From positions 1-8,283 of the forward strand of contig CAJWLW010000217.1 of the NCBI GenBank assembly GCA_913042885.1: 8,283 nt of DNA. The letters are read 5' to 3'. Numbering within the stretch: position 1 is the first letter of the stretch; each line of letters opens with the position of its first letter. The DNA is from an uncultured Lentisphaeria bacterium (GTDB lineage: Bacteria; Verrucomicrobiota; Lentisphaeria; JABSQK01; CAJWLW01). The notes beneath the pieces were generated by a model. The model had not been told where the DNA came from and searched no databases. It saw nothing but the letters and a program-made list of their open reading frames with translations. The translations under genes were made by a program, and so were the position numbers. Of the stretch, positions 1 to 6,107 are shown one piece after another.

Positions 1-198
1 GATGAGCGTCCGCCCCGCGATGAGCGTCCGCCCCGCGATGAGCGTCCGCCCCGCGATGAGCGTCCGCCCCGCGATGAGCGTCCGCCCCGAGATGAGCGTC
101 CGCCCCGCGATGAGCGTCCGCCCCGCGATGAGCGTCCGCCCCGCGATGAGCGTCCGCCCCGCGATGAGCGTCCGCCCCGCGATGAGCGTCCACGAGGA
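1..198 (+). repeat. 18-bp tandem repeat, 10 full copies plus a degenerate copy
   Basis: The unit GATGAGCGTCCGCCCCGC starts at 1, 19, 37 and so on to 163. The ten copies are identical except copy 5 (73-90), which ends in A instead of C; that change is silent for Arg. An eleventh unit at 181-198 has diverged (DERPRG). The array touches the window edge, so the true copy number is unknown. Since 18 is a multiple of 3, copy-number changes keep the reading frame. Near-identity including third codon positions points to recent expansion or homogenisation by slippage or recombination. Confidence 0.97.
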
Positions 199-396
199 AA
201 TGACGACTCCGAGGCGCGTTTGCGATCGCAGGCCAAAGACGCCGCTGCCGAAGTCCGCAAGTGGGGAGAGAAGATTCAGCTCAAGCTGCGCGATCAGACC
301 GAGGCCGAAAAAATCGTTGAAATGTTCAACGACGATTCCGAAATCACCGCCGAAGCCACTGGCGACGGCAAAGTCATGATCCAGTTGCGCGGCTGA
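1..396 (+). CDS. C-terminal part of unrecognised protein with (DERPPR)n repeat region (5' partial)
   Basis: Frame 1 is open from the window edge to TGA at 394-396 and gives 131 residues with no start inside. The visible part begins with ten DERPPR hexapeptides and a degenerate eleventh (DERPRG), a proline-rich, mixed-charge and surely disordered stretch. After it come about 65 residues of ordinary composition: a charged, probably helical segment (EARLRSQAKDAAAEVRKWG), a likely strand (IQLKLR), a helix (TEAEKIVEMF) and a final strand ending KVMIQLRG. This frame, not the ATG-containing frame one base later (MSVRPA repeats), is judged real: it continues after the repeat into normal protein-like sequence and stops 18 bp before the next gene. 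I do not recognise the family. Mixed-charge Arg/Asp tails occur on bacterial RNA-binding proteins, so an RNA or assembly role is possible but only a guess. The N-terminal domain lies outside the window. Confidence 0.7.
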   Translation, partial: DERPPRDERPPRDERPPRDERPPRDERPPRDERPPRDERPPRDERPPRDERPPRDERPPRDERPRGNDDSEARLRSQAKDAAAEVRKWGEKIQLKLRDQTEAEKIVEMFNDDSEITAEATGDGKVMIQLRG

Positions 397-414
397 CCCG
401 TACCTCTGATTCGT

Positions 415-1212
415 ATGTCCGCCGACACCTCAAATTTCGACCTGACCGGACGCGTGGCCATCGTTACTGGCACCAGTCGCGGTCTCGGTCAATATCTCGC
501 CCGGGCGTTGGCCCGCGCCGGTGCCGACCTGGTGATTACCAGTCGTCGGCTTGAGGCGCTGAGCGAATTCCAGGCAGAGATTGAGGCGCTCGGTCGTCGG
601 GTCTTGCCCCTCCAGCTCGATGTCGGCGATCCCGACAGCATCACCGCGATGACCGCTGCCGCTGCCGATGCCTTCGGTCACATTGACATTCTCTTCAATA
701 ACGCCGGTTGCAATATCCGCAAGCTGGCCATGGATGTCACCTGGGACGATTGGAATCTGGTGCTTGATACCAATCTGCGCGGTACTTTTTTCGTGGCCCA
801 GTCCGTTGCCCGCTATATGATTCCGAATGGCTACGGCCGGATCATCAACATCGGTTCCATCACCTGTGTCAGTGGCTATGCCGGTCTTGGCCCCTACTGC
901 GCCAGTCGCGGCGGTGTCAAGCAGTTGACTATGAGCCTGGCAGACGATTGGGGGAAAAACGGAATCACCGTCAATTGCCTGGCGCCCGGTTGGTTCAAGA
1001 CGGCCCAGAATCAGGTAATGTATGAGGACCAGGAATGGGTTGAATACCTGTGCGAACGCATTCCGCTGACCCGCCCCGGCAAGCCCCGTGACCTCGACGG
1101 CGCCGCCGTTTTTCTGGCCTCCGATGCCAGTGAATACATCACTGGCCAAACCCTTTTCGTCGACGGCGGCATGACCGTCGGCAGAGTTTGCGCCCTACCC
1201 ACGAAATCTTGA
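415..1212 (+). CDS. SDR-family NAD(P)-dependent oxidoreductase with YxxxR in place of YxxxK
   Basis: This 265-residue classical short-chain dehydrogenase/reductase is the usual length of the family. The Rossmann dinucleotide motif TGTSRGLG is at residues 18-25, NNAG at 95-98, the structural/catalytic Asn at 120 (DTNLRG), the catalytic Ser at 148 (NIGSIT) and the catalytic Tyr at 161. Arginines after strand 2 (ITSRR, 41-45) hint at NADP(H) preference. The C-terminal PG motif (APGWFKT) and the ending GQTLFVDGG are typical. It looks most like the gluconate 5-dehydrogenase/KduD/FabG-like branch, so a sugar acid or polyol is a likely substrate; the exact one cannot be read. Oddity: the motif is YCASR, with Arg165 where nearly all active SDRs have Lys. 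ATG 415 follows the upstream stop by 18 bp and has no visible Shine-Dalgarno. It is probably cotranscribed with the TIM-barrel and Gfo/Idh genes. Confidence 0.9.
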   Translation: MSADTSNFDLTGRVAIVTGTSRGLGQYLARALARAGADLVITSRRLEALSEFQAEIEALGRRVLPLQLDVGDPDSITAMTAAAADAFGHIDILFNNAGCNIRKLAMDVTWDDWNLVLDTNLRGTFFVAQSVARYMIPNGYGRIINIGSITCVSGYAGLGPYCASRGGVKQLTMSLADDWGKNGITVNCLAPGWFKTAQNQVMYEDQEWVEYLCERIPLTRPGKPRDLDGAAVFLASDASEYITGQTLFVDGGMTVGRVCALPTKS

Positions 1213-1220
1213 TCCCACTT

Positions 1221-1255
1221 CGACCCCGGAATCCCGACCCCAGATACCCGAATCC
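1221..1255 (+). repeat. Heptameric degenerate spacer repeat before the TIM-barrel gene
   Basis: The 48-bp gap between the SDR and TIM-barrel genes contains five consecutive 7-nt words ending in CC: CGACCCC, GGAATCC, CGACCCC, AGATACC, CGAATCC, followed by TTCCA and the ATG. The word AGATACC recurs, in the same kind of array, just before the gene at 6143. The array fills the position where a ribosome-binding site would be expected. Its role is unknown. Confidence 0.55.
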
Positions 1256-1260
1256 TTCCA

Positions 1261-2079
1261 ATGGCCGATCTCTCACGTCTTTGCATCCACACCATCACGA
1301 CACGTCCGTGGAGTATCGAACTCGCCGTGCCGTATTTCGCCGATGCCGGTGTGCGCGGCATCAGTGTGTGGCGTGATGCATTGGAGGGACGCGATGCCGA
1401 CACCGTCCGTCACCTGATCGAGCGCGCCGGCTTGTCCGTCACCTCACTGGTACGCGGCGGCTTTTTCACCGCCGGCAGCGCTGTGGACCGCCTGCAAGCC
1501 ATCGAGGATAACCGACGGGCGCTGGAGGAATGCGAGGCTGTCGGAGCACCGCTGCTGGTGCTGGTTTGCGGCGCTACACCCGGCCAGAGCGTAGCCGATA
1601 ATGTCGATCAGATTCAGGAAGGCATCGAGGCGATCCTCGAGCAGGCCGAGACTGCCGGGATACGCTTGGCTGTCGAACCGCTGCATCCGATGTATGCCGA
1701 CACCCGCTCCGCCATCGCAACTGTGAAAATGGCCAATGACCTCTGCGACCGTATCGATTCATTCATGGTCGGCGTCACCGTCGATGTCTTTCACTGCTGG
1801 TGGGACCCCGATCTACAGACCGAAATCACTCGCGCCGGTGCTGCCGGGCGGCTGTTTTCCTACCACGTTTGTGATTGGAAAACCGACATGAGCGATATGC
1901 TCAACGACCGCGGGCTGATGGGGGAGGGCGTCATCGACATACCACGAATCACCAGCTGGATGGATGACGCCGGCTTCGACGGCGCGATCGAGGTGGAGAT
2001 TTTCTCGACCCGATGGTGGGCGGAAGACCAAGGCTCGTTTCTTAGTGAAATTATTGACACCTACACACGCTGCGTCTAA
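1261..2079 (+). CDS. Sugar phosphate isomerase/epimerase-like TIM barrel (xylose isomerase-like/AP endonuclease 2 fold)
   Basis: This 272-residue protein has the xylose-isomerase-like TIM-barrel pattern. Putative divalent-metal ligands fall at the ends of the expected strands: Glu139 (LAVEPLHP), Asp175 with neighbouring His178 (VTVDVFHCWWDP), His202 (SYHVCDW) and Glu246 (AIEVEIFS). This Glu/Asp/His/Glu set is that of ketose 3-epimerases, hydroxypyruvate isomerase and related enzymes. There is no signal peptide, so it is cytosolic. The substrate cannot be read. The pairing with a Gfo/Idh dehydrogenase 11 bp downstream and an SDR upstream is common in oxidative sugar or cyclitol catabolism. The fold also includes 3-dehydroshikimate dehydratases (AsbF/QuiC type), worth keeping in mind because aroE lies two genes downstream. 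The start at 1261 follows a heptameric spacer with no Shine-Dalgarno. Confidence 0.88.
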   Translation: MADLSRLCIHTITTRPWSIELAVPYFADAGVRGISVWRDALEGRDADTVRHLIERAGLSVTSLVRGGFFTAGSAVDRLQAIEDNRRALEECEAVGAPLLVLVCGATPGQSVADNVDQIQEGIEAILEQAETAGIRLAVEPLHPMYADTRSAIATVKMANDLCDRIDSFMVGVTVDVFHCWWDPDLQTEITRAGAAGRLFSYHVCDWKTDMSDMLNDRGLMGEGVIDIPRITSWMDDAGFDGAIEVEIFSTRWWAEDQGSFLSEIIDTYTRCV

Positions 2080-2090
2080 CGGGAACTACC

Positions 2091-3248
2091 ATGGCCACCA
2101 CGCATACTGTCGGCATTATCATGAACGGTGTCACCGGACGCATGGGCACCAATCAGCATCTCAAACGATCGGTCGCCGATATTCGTGATCAAGGTGGCGT
2201 CAAAGTCGGTGACGACACGATCATGCCCGACCCCGTCCTGGTCGGCCGCAACCCGCAGAAGCTCGAAGCCCTGGCCGCCGAGACCGGCGTCGAAAACTGG
2301 ACCACCGACCTCGACAGTGTCCTCGCCGATGACCGCTACAGCGTCTACTCTGACTTCCAGACTACCGACCGTCGTGTCGCTGCCGTCAAGCAGGCCGTTG
2401 CTGCAGGTAAACACATCTACTGTGAAAAACCGACCGCACTCAATACTGCCGACGCCCTCGAGTTGCACCGAATTGCGGAGTCCGCTGGTGTCAAACACGG
2501 CGTTGTCCAGGATAAACTCTGGCTGCCTGGCATCGTCAAACTCAAGCGCCTCATTGACCAGCGTTTCTTCGGCCGGATCCTGTCCGTCCGAGGCGAGTTC
2601 GGCTACTGGGTGTTTACCGGCGAGGATGCCGAACAGCCGGCACAGCGACCGTCATGGAATTACCGTGCCGAAGACGGCGGCGGCATCATCTTCGACATGC
2701 TTTGTCATTGGCGCTATGTCCTCGACAACACCTTCGGCAACGTCAGAAGCGTCTCCTGTGTGGCTGCCGTGCATCTGCCCGACCGCTGGGATGAAAACCA
2801 TGAGCACTATGACGCCACCGCCGAAGACGCTGCTTACGCCACCTTCGAGATCGATGGCGACATCCTCGCGCACTTCAACTCCTCGTGGTGTGTCCGGGCG
2901 CGGCGTGACGACCTGTTGACCATTCAGGTCGACGGCACCGACGGCAGCGCCGTCGCCGGGCTGCGCGGCTGCCTGGTGCAGAGTCTGGACGACACCCCGC
3001 GGCCCGTCTGGAATCCCGATGTCGCGCAACCCATCGACTATTACGCCGACTGGACCCCCGTCGATGCCGATGACCACTTTGAAAACGCCTTTAAGGTCCA
3101 GTGGGAACTTTTTCTGCGCCATGTCGTGCTCGACGAGCCATTTTGCTGGGGACTGCTCGAGGGCGCCAAAGGCGTCCAGCTCGCCGAGCTCGGCATCCAA
3201 TCCTGGAAAAATCGTGCCTGGAAACAGGTCGTCGATCTCGAGGTTTGA
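2091..3248 (+). CDS. Gfo/Idh/MocA family oxidoreductase
   Basis: This 385-residue protein has the two-domain layout of the family: an N-terminal Rossmann fold (VGIIMNGVTGRMG, 8-18), the EKP motif at 112-114 (YCEKPTAL) that contributes the conserved Lys113, and a C-terminal alpha/beta substrate domain. The active-site segment GGGIIFDMLCHW (196-207) carries the typical Asp202 and His206. Length is slightly above the usual 330-380. Members oxidise or reduce sugar, inositol or amino-sugar substrates with NAD(P); which one is used here is not visible. The gene starts 11 bp after the TIM-barrel stop, with a weak GGGA upstream of ATG 2091, and ends 3 bp before aroE. That spacing indicates one transcript and probable translational coupling. 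The GVTGRMG form of the nucleotide loop marks a subfamily often found beside isomerase/epimerase TIM barrels. Confidence 0.93.
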   Translation: MATTHTVGIIMNGVTGRMGTNQHLKRSVADIRDQGGVKVGDDTIMPDPVLVGRNPQKLEALAAETGVENWTTDLDSVLADDRYSVYSDFQTTDRRVAAVKQAVAAGKHIYCEKPTALNTADALELHRIAESAGVKHGVVQDKLWLPGIVKLKRLIDQRFFGRILSVRGEFGYWVFTGEDAEQPAQRPSWNYRAEDGGGIIFDMLCHWRYVLDNTFGNVRSVSCVAAVHLPDRWDENHEHYDATAEDAAYATFEIDGDILAHFNSSWCVRARRDDLLTIQVDGTDGSAVAGLRGCLVQSLDDTPRPVWNPDVAQPIDYYADWTPVDADDHFENAFKVQWELFLRHVVLDEPFCWGLLEGAKGVQLAELGIQSWKNRAWKQVVDLEV

Positions 3249-3251
3249 CCC

Positions 3252-4097
3252 GTGGTGGCACCGCTCAAATACGGCTTGCTCGGCTGGCCCGTCAAGCACT
3301 CTGTATCGCCGCAGATGCACGGCGCCGGTTTCCGCGCCCTCGGCCTTGATGCCACCTACGAGCTTGTCCCGATCGAACCGGAAAACTTCGACCTGCGGAT
3401 TCCGCAGCTCGTCGCGGAAGGCTTCCGAGGCTGGAACATTACGATCCCGCACAAGGGCGCGATGTTCGCACACCTCGACCAGATCGATCCGGTCGCGCGT
3501 CAGGCGGAAAGTGTTAACACTGTCTGCAACCGCGACGGCCGGCTGCACGGATATTCCACCGACGGCTACGGTCTCGAACGCGCCCTCAGCGAAGCCTTCG
3601 GGATCGACATCGCCGGCGGTACCTTCATTTTCTGGGGAACCGGCGGTGCGACCCGCGCGACAGCCACCCACTTCGCCCATCACGGTGCTGCTCGTCTTGT
3701 CCTGGTGAACCGCACCGTCGAAAAGGCTGTGACCCTCGCCGTTGCCCTGCGGGAATTCGCGCCGAAATGTGAGGTGTCCATATTTGATCCGACCGACGGC
3801 TTGTTGCCCGACGCCGTAGCCGAAGCCCCCACCATCATCCAGGCCACCAGCGTTGGTATGGACGGTGAGACCCTGGCCATCCCGATCGACTTCCTGACCC
3901 CCGGACGCAACGTAATGGACATGATCTACCGGAATACCCCATTACTGCAGGCCGCCGAAGCTGCTGGCTGTCGCGTCGCGGACGGTCGTGCCATGCTCCT
4001 GTACCAGGGCGTCAAGAGCTTCGAGATCTGGACCGATCAATCCGCGCCTGTAGACGTCATGCGCCAGGCACTCGAAGAGGCTCTCCAAACGCAATAA
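3252..4097 (+). CDS. aroE: Shikimate dehydrogenase (NADP+)
   Basis: This 281-residue protein reduces 3-dehydroshikimate to shikimate in the cytosol. Shikimate-binding Ser17 and Ser19 (HSVSPQMH), Asn62 and Thr64 (WNITIPHK), catalytic Lys68, Asn89 (SVNT), catalytic Asp104 (GYSTDGYG), Tyr226 (DMIY) and Gln252 (YQG) are all present. The NADP site is visible as GTGGAT (129-134) and NRT (153-155). Deviations: the usual SPxxHN reads SPQMHG, NTDG reads STDG, and the loop after Tyr226 (YRNTP) is about two residues shorter than the common YNPxxTP. The start is GTG at 3252, with GAGG at 3240-3243 inside the end of the upstream gene giving an 8-nt spacing, so translation is probably coupled to the Gfo/Idh gene. 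It is very likely a true AroE; a quinate/shikimate dehydrogenase paralogue cannot be excluded. Confidence 0.92.
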   Translation: MVAPLKYGLLGWPVKHSVSPQMHGAGFRALGLDATYELVPIEPENFDLRIPQLVAEGFRGWNITIPHKGAMFAHLDQIDPVARQAESVNTVCNRDGRLHGYSTDGYGLERALSEAFGIDIAGGTFIFWGTGGATRATATHFAHHGAARLVLVNRTVEKAVTLAVALREFAPKCEVSIFDPTDGLLPDAVAEAPTIIQATSVGMDGETLAIPIDFLTPGRNVMDMIYRNTPLLQAAEAAGCRVADGRAMLLYQGVKSFEIWTDQSAPVDVMRQALEEALQTQ

Positions 4098-4138
4098 AGC
4101 GACGTGACGCTGCAATCCAATCCCATCCAATTCCAATT

Positions 4139-4154
4139 TCAGGGCAAGCCCTGA
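4139..4154 (+). repeat. Perfect short inverted repeat between aroE and aroA
   Basis: TCAGGGCAAGCCCTGA is a perfect 7+7-bp palindrome around AA; as RNA it would fold as a 6-bp stem with a CAAG loop. It sits 42 bp after the aroE stop and 80 bp before aroA. No run of T follows, so it is not a canonical intrinsic terminator. An operator or an mRNA-processing/attenuation hairpin is possible. The preceding DNA (4116-4137) repeats TCCAAT three times. Confidence 0.5.
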
Positions 4155-4206
4155 CCTTAAATTGACGGGGTTGGCGTATTTCTGCCCGCGCGAGCAGGCG
4201 AGGCGG

Positions 4207-4218
4207 TATAGTATAAAA
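4207..4218 (+). promoter_or_regulatory. Possible -10 region upstream of aroA
   Basis: TATAGTATAAAA is a conspicuous AT-rich box in otherwise GC-rich sequence, 16 bp before the aroA ATG. It resembles one or two overlapping -10 hexamers (TATAGT, TATAAA). No convincing -35 lies 16-18 bp upstream: TTGACG at 4162-4167 is 39 bp away and TTGGCG at 4171-4176 is 30 bp away. A promoter here would give a very short leader and would start an aroA-aroK transcript separate from aroE. Support is weak. Confidence 0.25.
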
Positions 4219-4234
4219 TTCCAACCGAACTGTC

Positions 4235-5536
4235 ATGCCTGACACCGCCATCCAAATCCAGCCGGTCAAATCCCTCGACGTTGCCATCAGCGCACCGCCG
4301 AGTAAGGCGCATTCGCTGCGCTACATCTACATCGCTGCACTGGCAGACGGTGTTTCCCGACTCGATCACCTGCTGCTGGGTGAGGACCAGCGGCACGCGC
4401 TTAATGCCATCCGCAGCCTTGGCGTTCCTGTCGAACTGGACGAGATTGCCGCCGCCGCCGCCATCCATGGTACCGGCGGCCGACTGCAGGCACCCGACAA
4501 TGAACTCTTCATTGGCAACTCGGGCGTCGGCATACGTTTCCTCACACCGATCGCAGCGCTGGTTGCCGACGGCACCGTAACTCTGACCGGCGACGAGCGG
4601 ATGTGCAACGGCCGGCCGATCGCTGATTTGCTCACAGCGCTGGCGCCTCTCGGAATAACTGCGTCTTCGATGCGCGATAACGGGCTGCCGCCGTTGCTCG
4701 TTCAAGGCGGCGGTATACGCGGCGGTACCACGCATCTGCGCGGCCAGGCGTCGTCGCAGTATTTCTCGGCAATCCTTATTGCGGCGCCGTTCGCTGACGA
4801 AGACGTCACTATTCACGCCGACGGCGAGATCAAATCGCGCCCCTACATCGACACGACGATCGCTGCGATGCAGGCATTTGGCGTCACGGCCGAAGTCACC
4901 GCAAGCGGCTTCCGGGTTGCTGCCGGCCAGCGTTATCAACCTTTGCAGACAGCCATCGAAGGGGATTACTCCAGCGCCTCCTACTTCTTCGCCGCCGCCG
5001 CCGTCACTGGAGGCAAAATCCGCGTCGACGGGTTGCGGTCGGATTCCGACCAGGGCGACCGCTACATTGTCGAGGCCCTGCAGACAATGAACTGTCATGC
5101 GGAGTTCGCAGACGATGCCGTCGAGCTGCAGGGCGGGCCGTTGGCCCCTATCGAGACGGATATGTCGAACTATCCGGACTTGGTCCCAACCCTTGCGGTA
5201 GTCGCCGCCTTTGCCGACGGCACCAGCGTTTTTACAGGCGTGGAGCATTTGCGTATCAAGGAAAGCGACCGCCTCGCTGCCACCGCAACCGAGCTCCAGC
5301 GCCTGGGTGCCGATGCCGAAGATGCAGGCGATCGTCTCATCGTCCGTGGCCGCGCCGGTGAAAGTATGCATGGCGCGACAATCGAGACCTACAATGATCA
5401 TCGCCTTGCAATGGCCTTTGCAATTGCCGGACTTCGCGTGCCCGGCGTTGTGATCACCAACCCGGGATGTGTCGCCAAGTCGTTTCCGGACTTTTTCGAG
5501 CGCCTCGCCGACATTACAGCACAGGACCGATCATGA
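4235..5536 (+). CDS. aroA: 3-phosphoshikimate 1-carboxyvinyltransferase (EPSP synthase)
   Basis: This 433-residue enzyme transfers enolpyruvyl from PEP to shikimate-3-phosphate. By alignment from memory to the E. coli enzyme, these residues are conserved: Lys24 (K22), Arg29 (R27), Gly97 and Arg101 (G96, R100), Arg127 (R124), Ser173-Ser174-Gln175 (SSQ 169-171), Tyr204, Asp315 (D313), Lys342-Glu343 and Arg346 (IKESDR), His389-Arg390 (YNDHR) and Lys415 (K411). Both inverse-alpha/beta lobes are complete. Oddities: the first motif reads PPSKAHSLR, so the S3P-contacting Ser23 is Ala25, and the PEP-side loop reads GNSGVGIRFL instead of GNAGTAMRPL, putting Val98 and Phe102 where E. coli has Thr97 and Pro101. 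HLRIKESDR is closer to forms seen outside the Proteobacteria. No Shine-Dalgarno precedes ATG 4235. Its stop overlaps the aroK start (ATGA). Confidence 0.95.
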   Translation: MPDTAIQIQPVKSLDVAISAPPSKAHSLRYIYIAALADGVSRLDHLLLGEDQRHALNAIRSLGVPVELDEIAAAAAIHGTGGRLQAPDNELFIGNSGVGIRFLTPIAALVADGTVTLTGDERMCNGRPIADLLTALAPLGITASSMRDNGLPPLLVQGGGIRGGTTHLRGQASSQYFSAILIAAPFADEDVTIHADGEIKSRPYIDTTIAAMQAFGVTAEVTASGFRVAAGQRYQPLQTAIEGDYSSASYFFAAAAVTGGKIRVDGLRSDSDQGDRYIVEALQTMNCHAEFADDAVELQGGPLAPIETDMSNYPDLVPTLAVVAAFADGTSVFTGVEHLRIKESDRLAATATELQRLGADAEDAGDRLIVRGRAGESMHGATIETYNDHRLAMAFAIAGLRVPGVVITNPGCVAKSFPDFFERLADITAQDRS

Positions 5537-6066
5537 ACATTGTTCTTATCGGCTATCGCGGTACCGGCAAGAGCGCTGTGGGTACTCTTTTGAGCCGGTA
5601 TCTGGACCGGCCGCTGATCGAGACCGACATCGAAATAGCCAAGGCGGCAGGCAAAAGTATCCGTGAGATTTTCCACGACGACGGCGAAGCGGCTTTTCGC
5701 GAACGCGAACGCCTCGCGGTCGAGGCGGCGGCGGCCCATGACAGGGTTATCATTTCAACGGGTGGCGGCGCTATTGTCGATCCAGCCAATGCCACCTGTC
5801 TCACGGCTGATGGCTTCGTCGTTCTGCTGCAGGCGGCGCCGGAGACGCTGTTGGGTCGAATCCTCAACGACTCGAATCGGCCCGCCCTGACCAGGCACGA
5901 CGCACTGACCGAAATTAAAGTGAAACTCGACGAACGCCGCACCGCATATGACAGCGTTGCCCAGATGACCATCGATACCGATGACCTCACGCCGCAACAG
6001 GCGGCACAGACGATTCTGGTCGAACTGCAGCATCGCGGTATTGAAATCTCATCGCCCCACTCGTAA
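5533..6066 (+). CDS. aroK: Shikimate kinase
   Basis: This 177-residue P-loop kinase phosphorylates shikimate at the 3-hydroxyl, supplying the substrate of the preceding aroA product. Visible motifs are Walker A GYRGTGKS (7-14), the shikimate/Mg region ETD (30-32), the shikimate-binding Arg56 (AAFRERE), the GGG motif at 77-79, the lid (NRPAL, 115-119) and the adenine-side ERRTAYDSVA near 134-143. The first acidic residue of the usual D-[ST]-D motif is Glu30. The chosen start is ATG 5533, overlapping the aroA stop as ATGA, with AGGA at 5523-5526 six bases upstream. An in-frame ATG at 5467 would add 22 residues before the P-loop strand and lies inside aroA, so it is rejected. The length is typical of AroK/AroL. 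Translation is probably coupled to aroA. Confidence 0.95.
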   Translation: MNIVLIGYRGTGKSAVGTLLSRYLDRPLIETDIEIAKAAGKSIREIFHDDGEAAFRERERLAVEAAAAHDRVIISTGGGAIVDPANATCLTADGFVVLLQAAPETLLGRILNDSNRPALTRHDALTEIKVKLDERRTAYDSVAQMTIDTDDLTPQQAAQTILVELQHRGIEISSPHS

Positions 6067-6107
6067 CCTCCAAGCTTGCGGATCTTACGTTTGCGGTCCC
6101 GACACCG

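Noticed and set aside
1..198. CRISPR-like array
   Set aside because: The units are 18 bp, contiguous and without unique spacers; they encode a peptide repeat in a coding frame.
2..379. Open frame beginning MSVRPA repeats, one base out of frame with the DERPPR frame
   Set aside because: An 18-bp unit keeps several frames open by chance. After the repeat this frame has low-complexity, Ser/Pro/Lys-rich sequence, while frame 1 gives normal protein sequence ending just before the next gene.
2652..3683. Long antisense open frame (343 codons) across the Gfo/Idh and aroE genes
   Set aside because: It spans the boundary of two well-supported plus-strand genes, shows no motifs and has the composition of a GC-rich shadow.
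4162..4212. TTGACG as -35 for the TATAGT box before aroA
   Set aside because: The spacing is 39 bp, far from the 16-18 bp needed.
4157..5401. Long antisense open frame (414 codons) across aroA
   Set aside because: It is a shadow caused by GC-rich third positions of aroA; its protein shows no recognisable motif and the plus strand encodes an unmistakable EPSP synthase.
5467..5532. 22-residue N-terminal extension of aroK from ATG 5467
   Set aside because: It lies inside aroA, would precede the first beta strand of the P-loop fold, and the ATGA overlap with an AGGA ribosome site at 5533 is a far better start.
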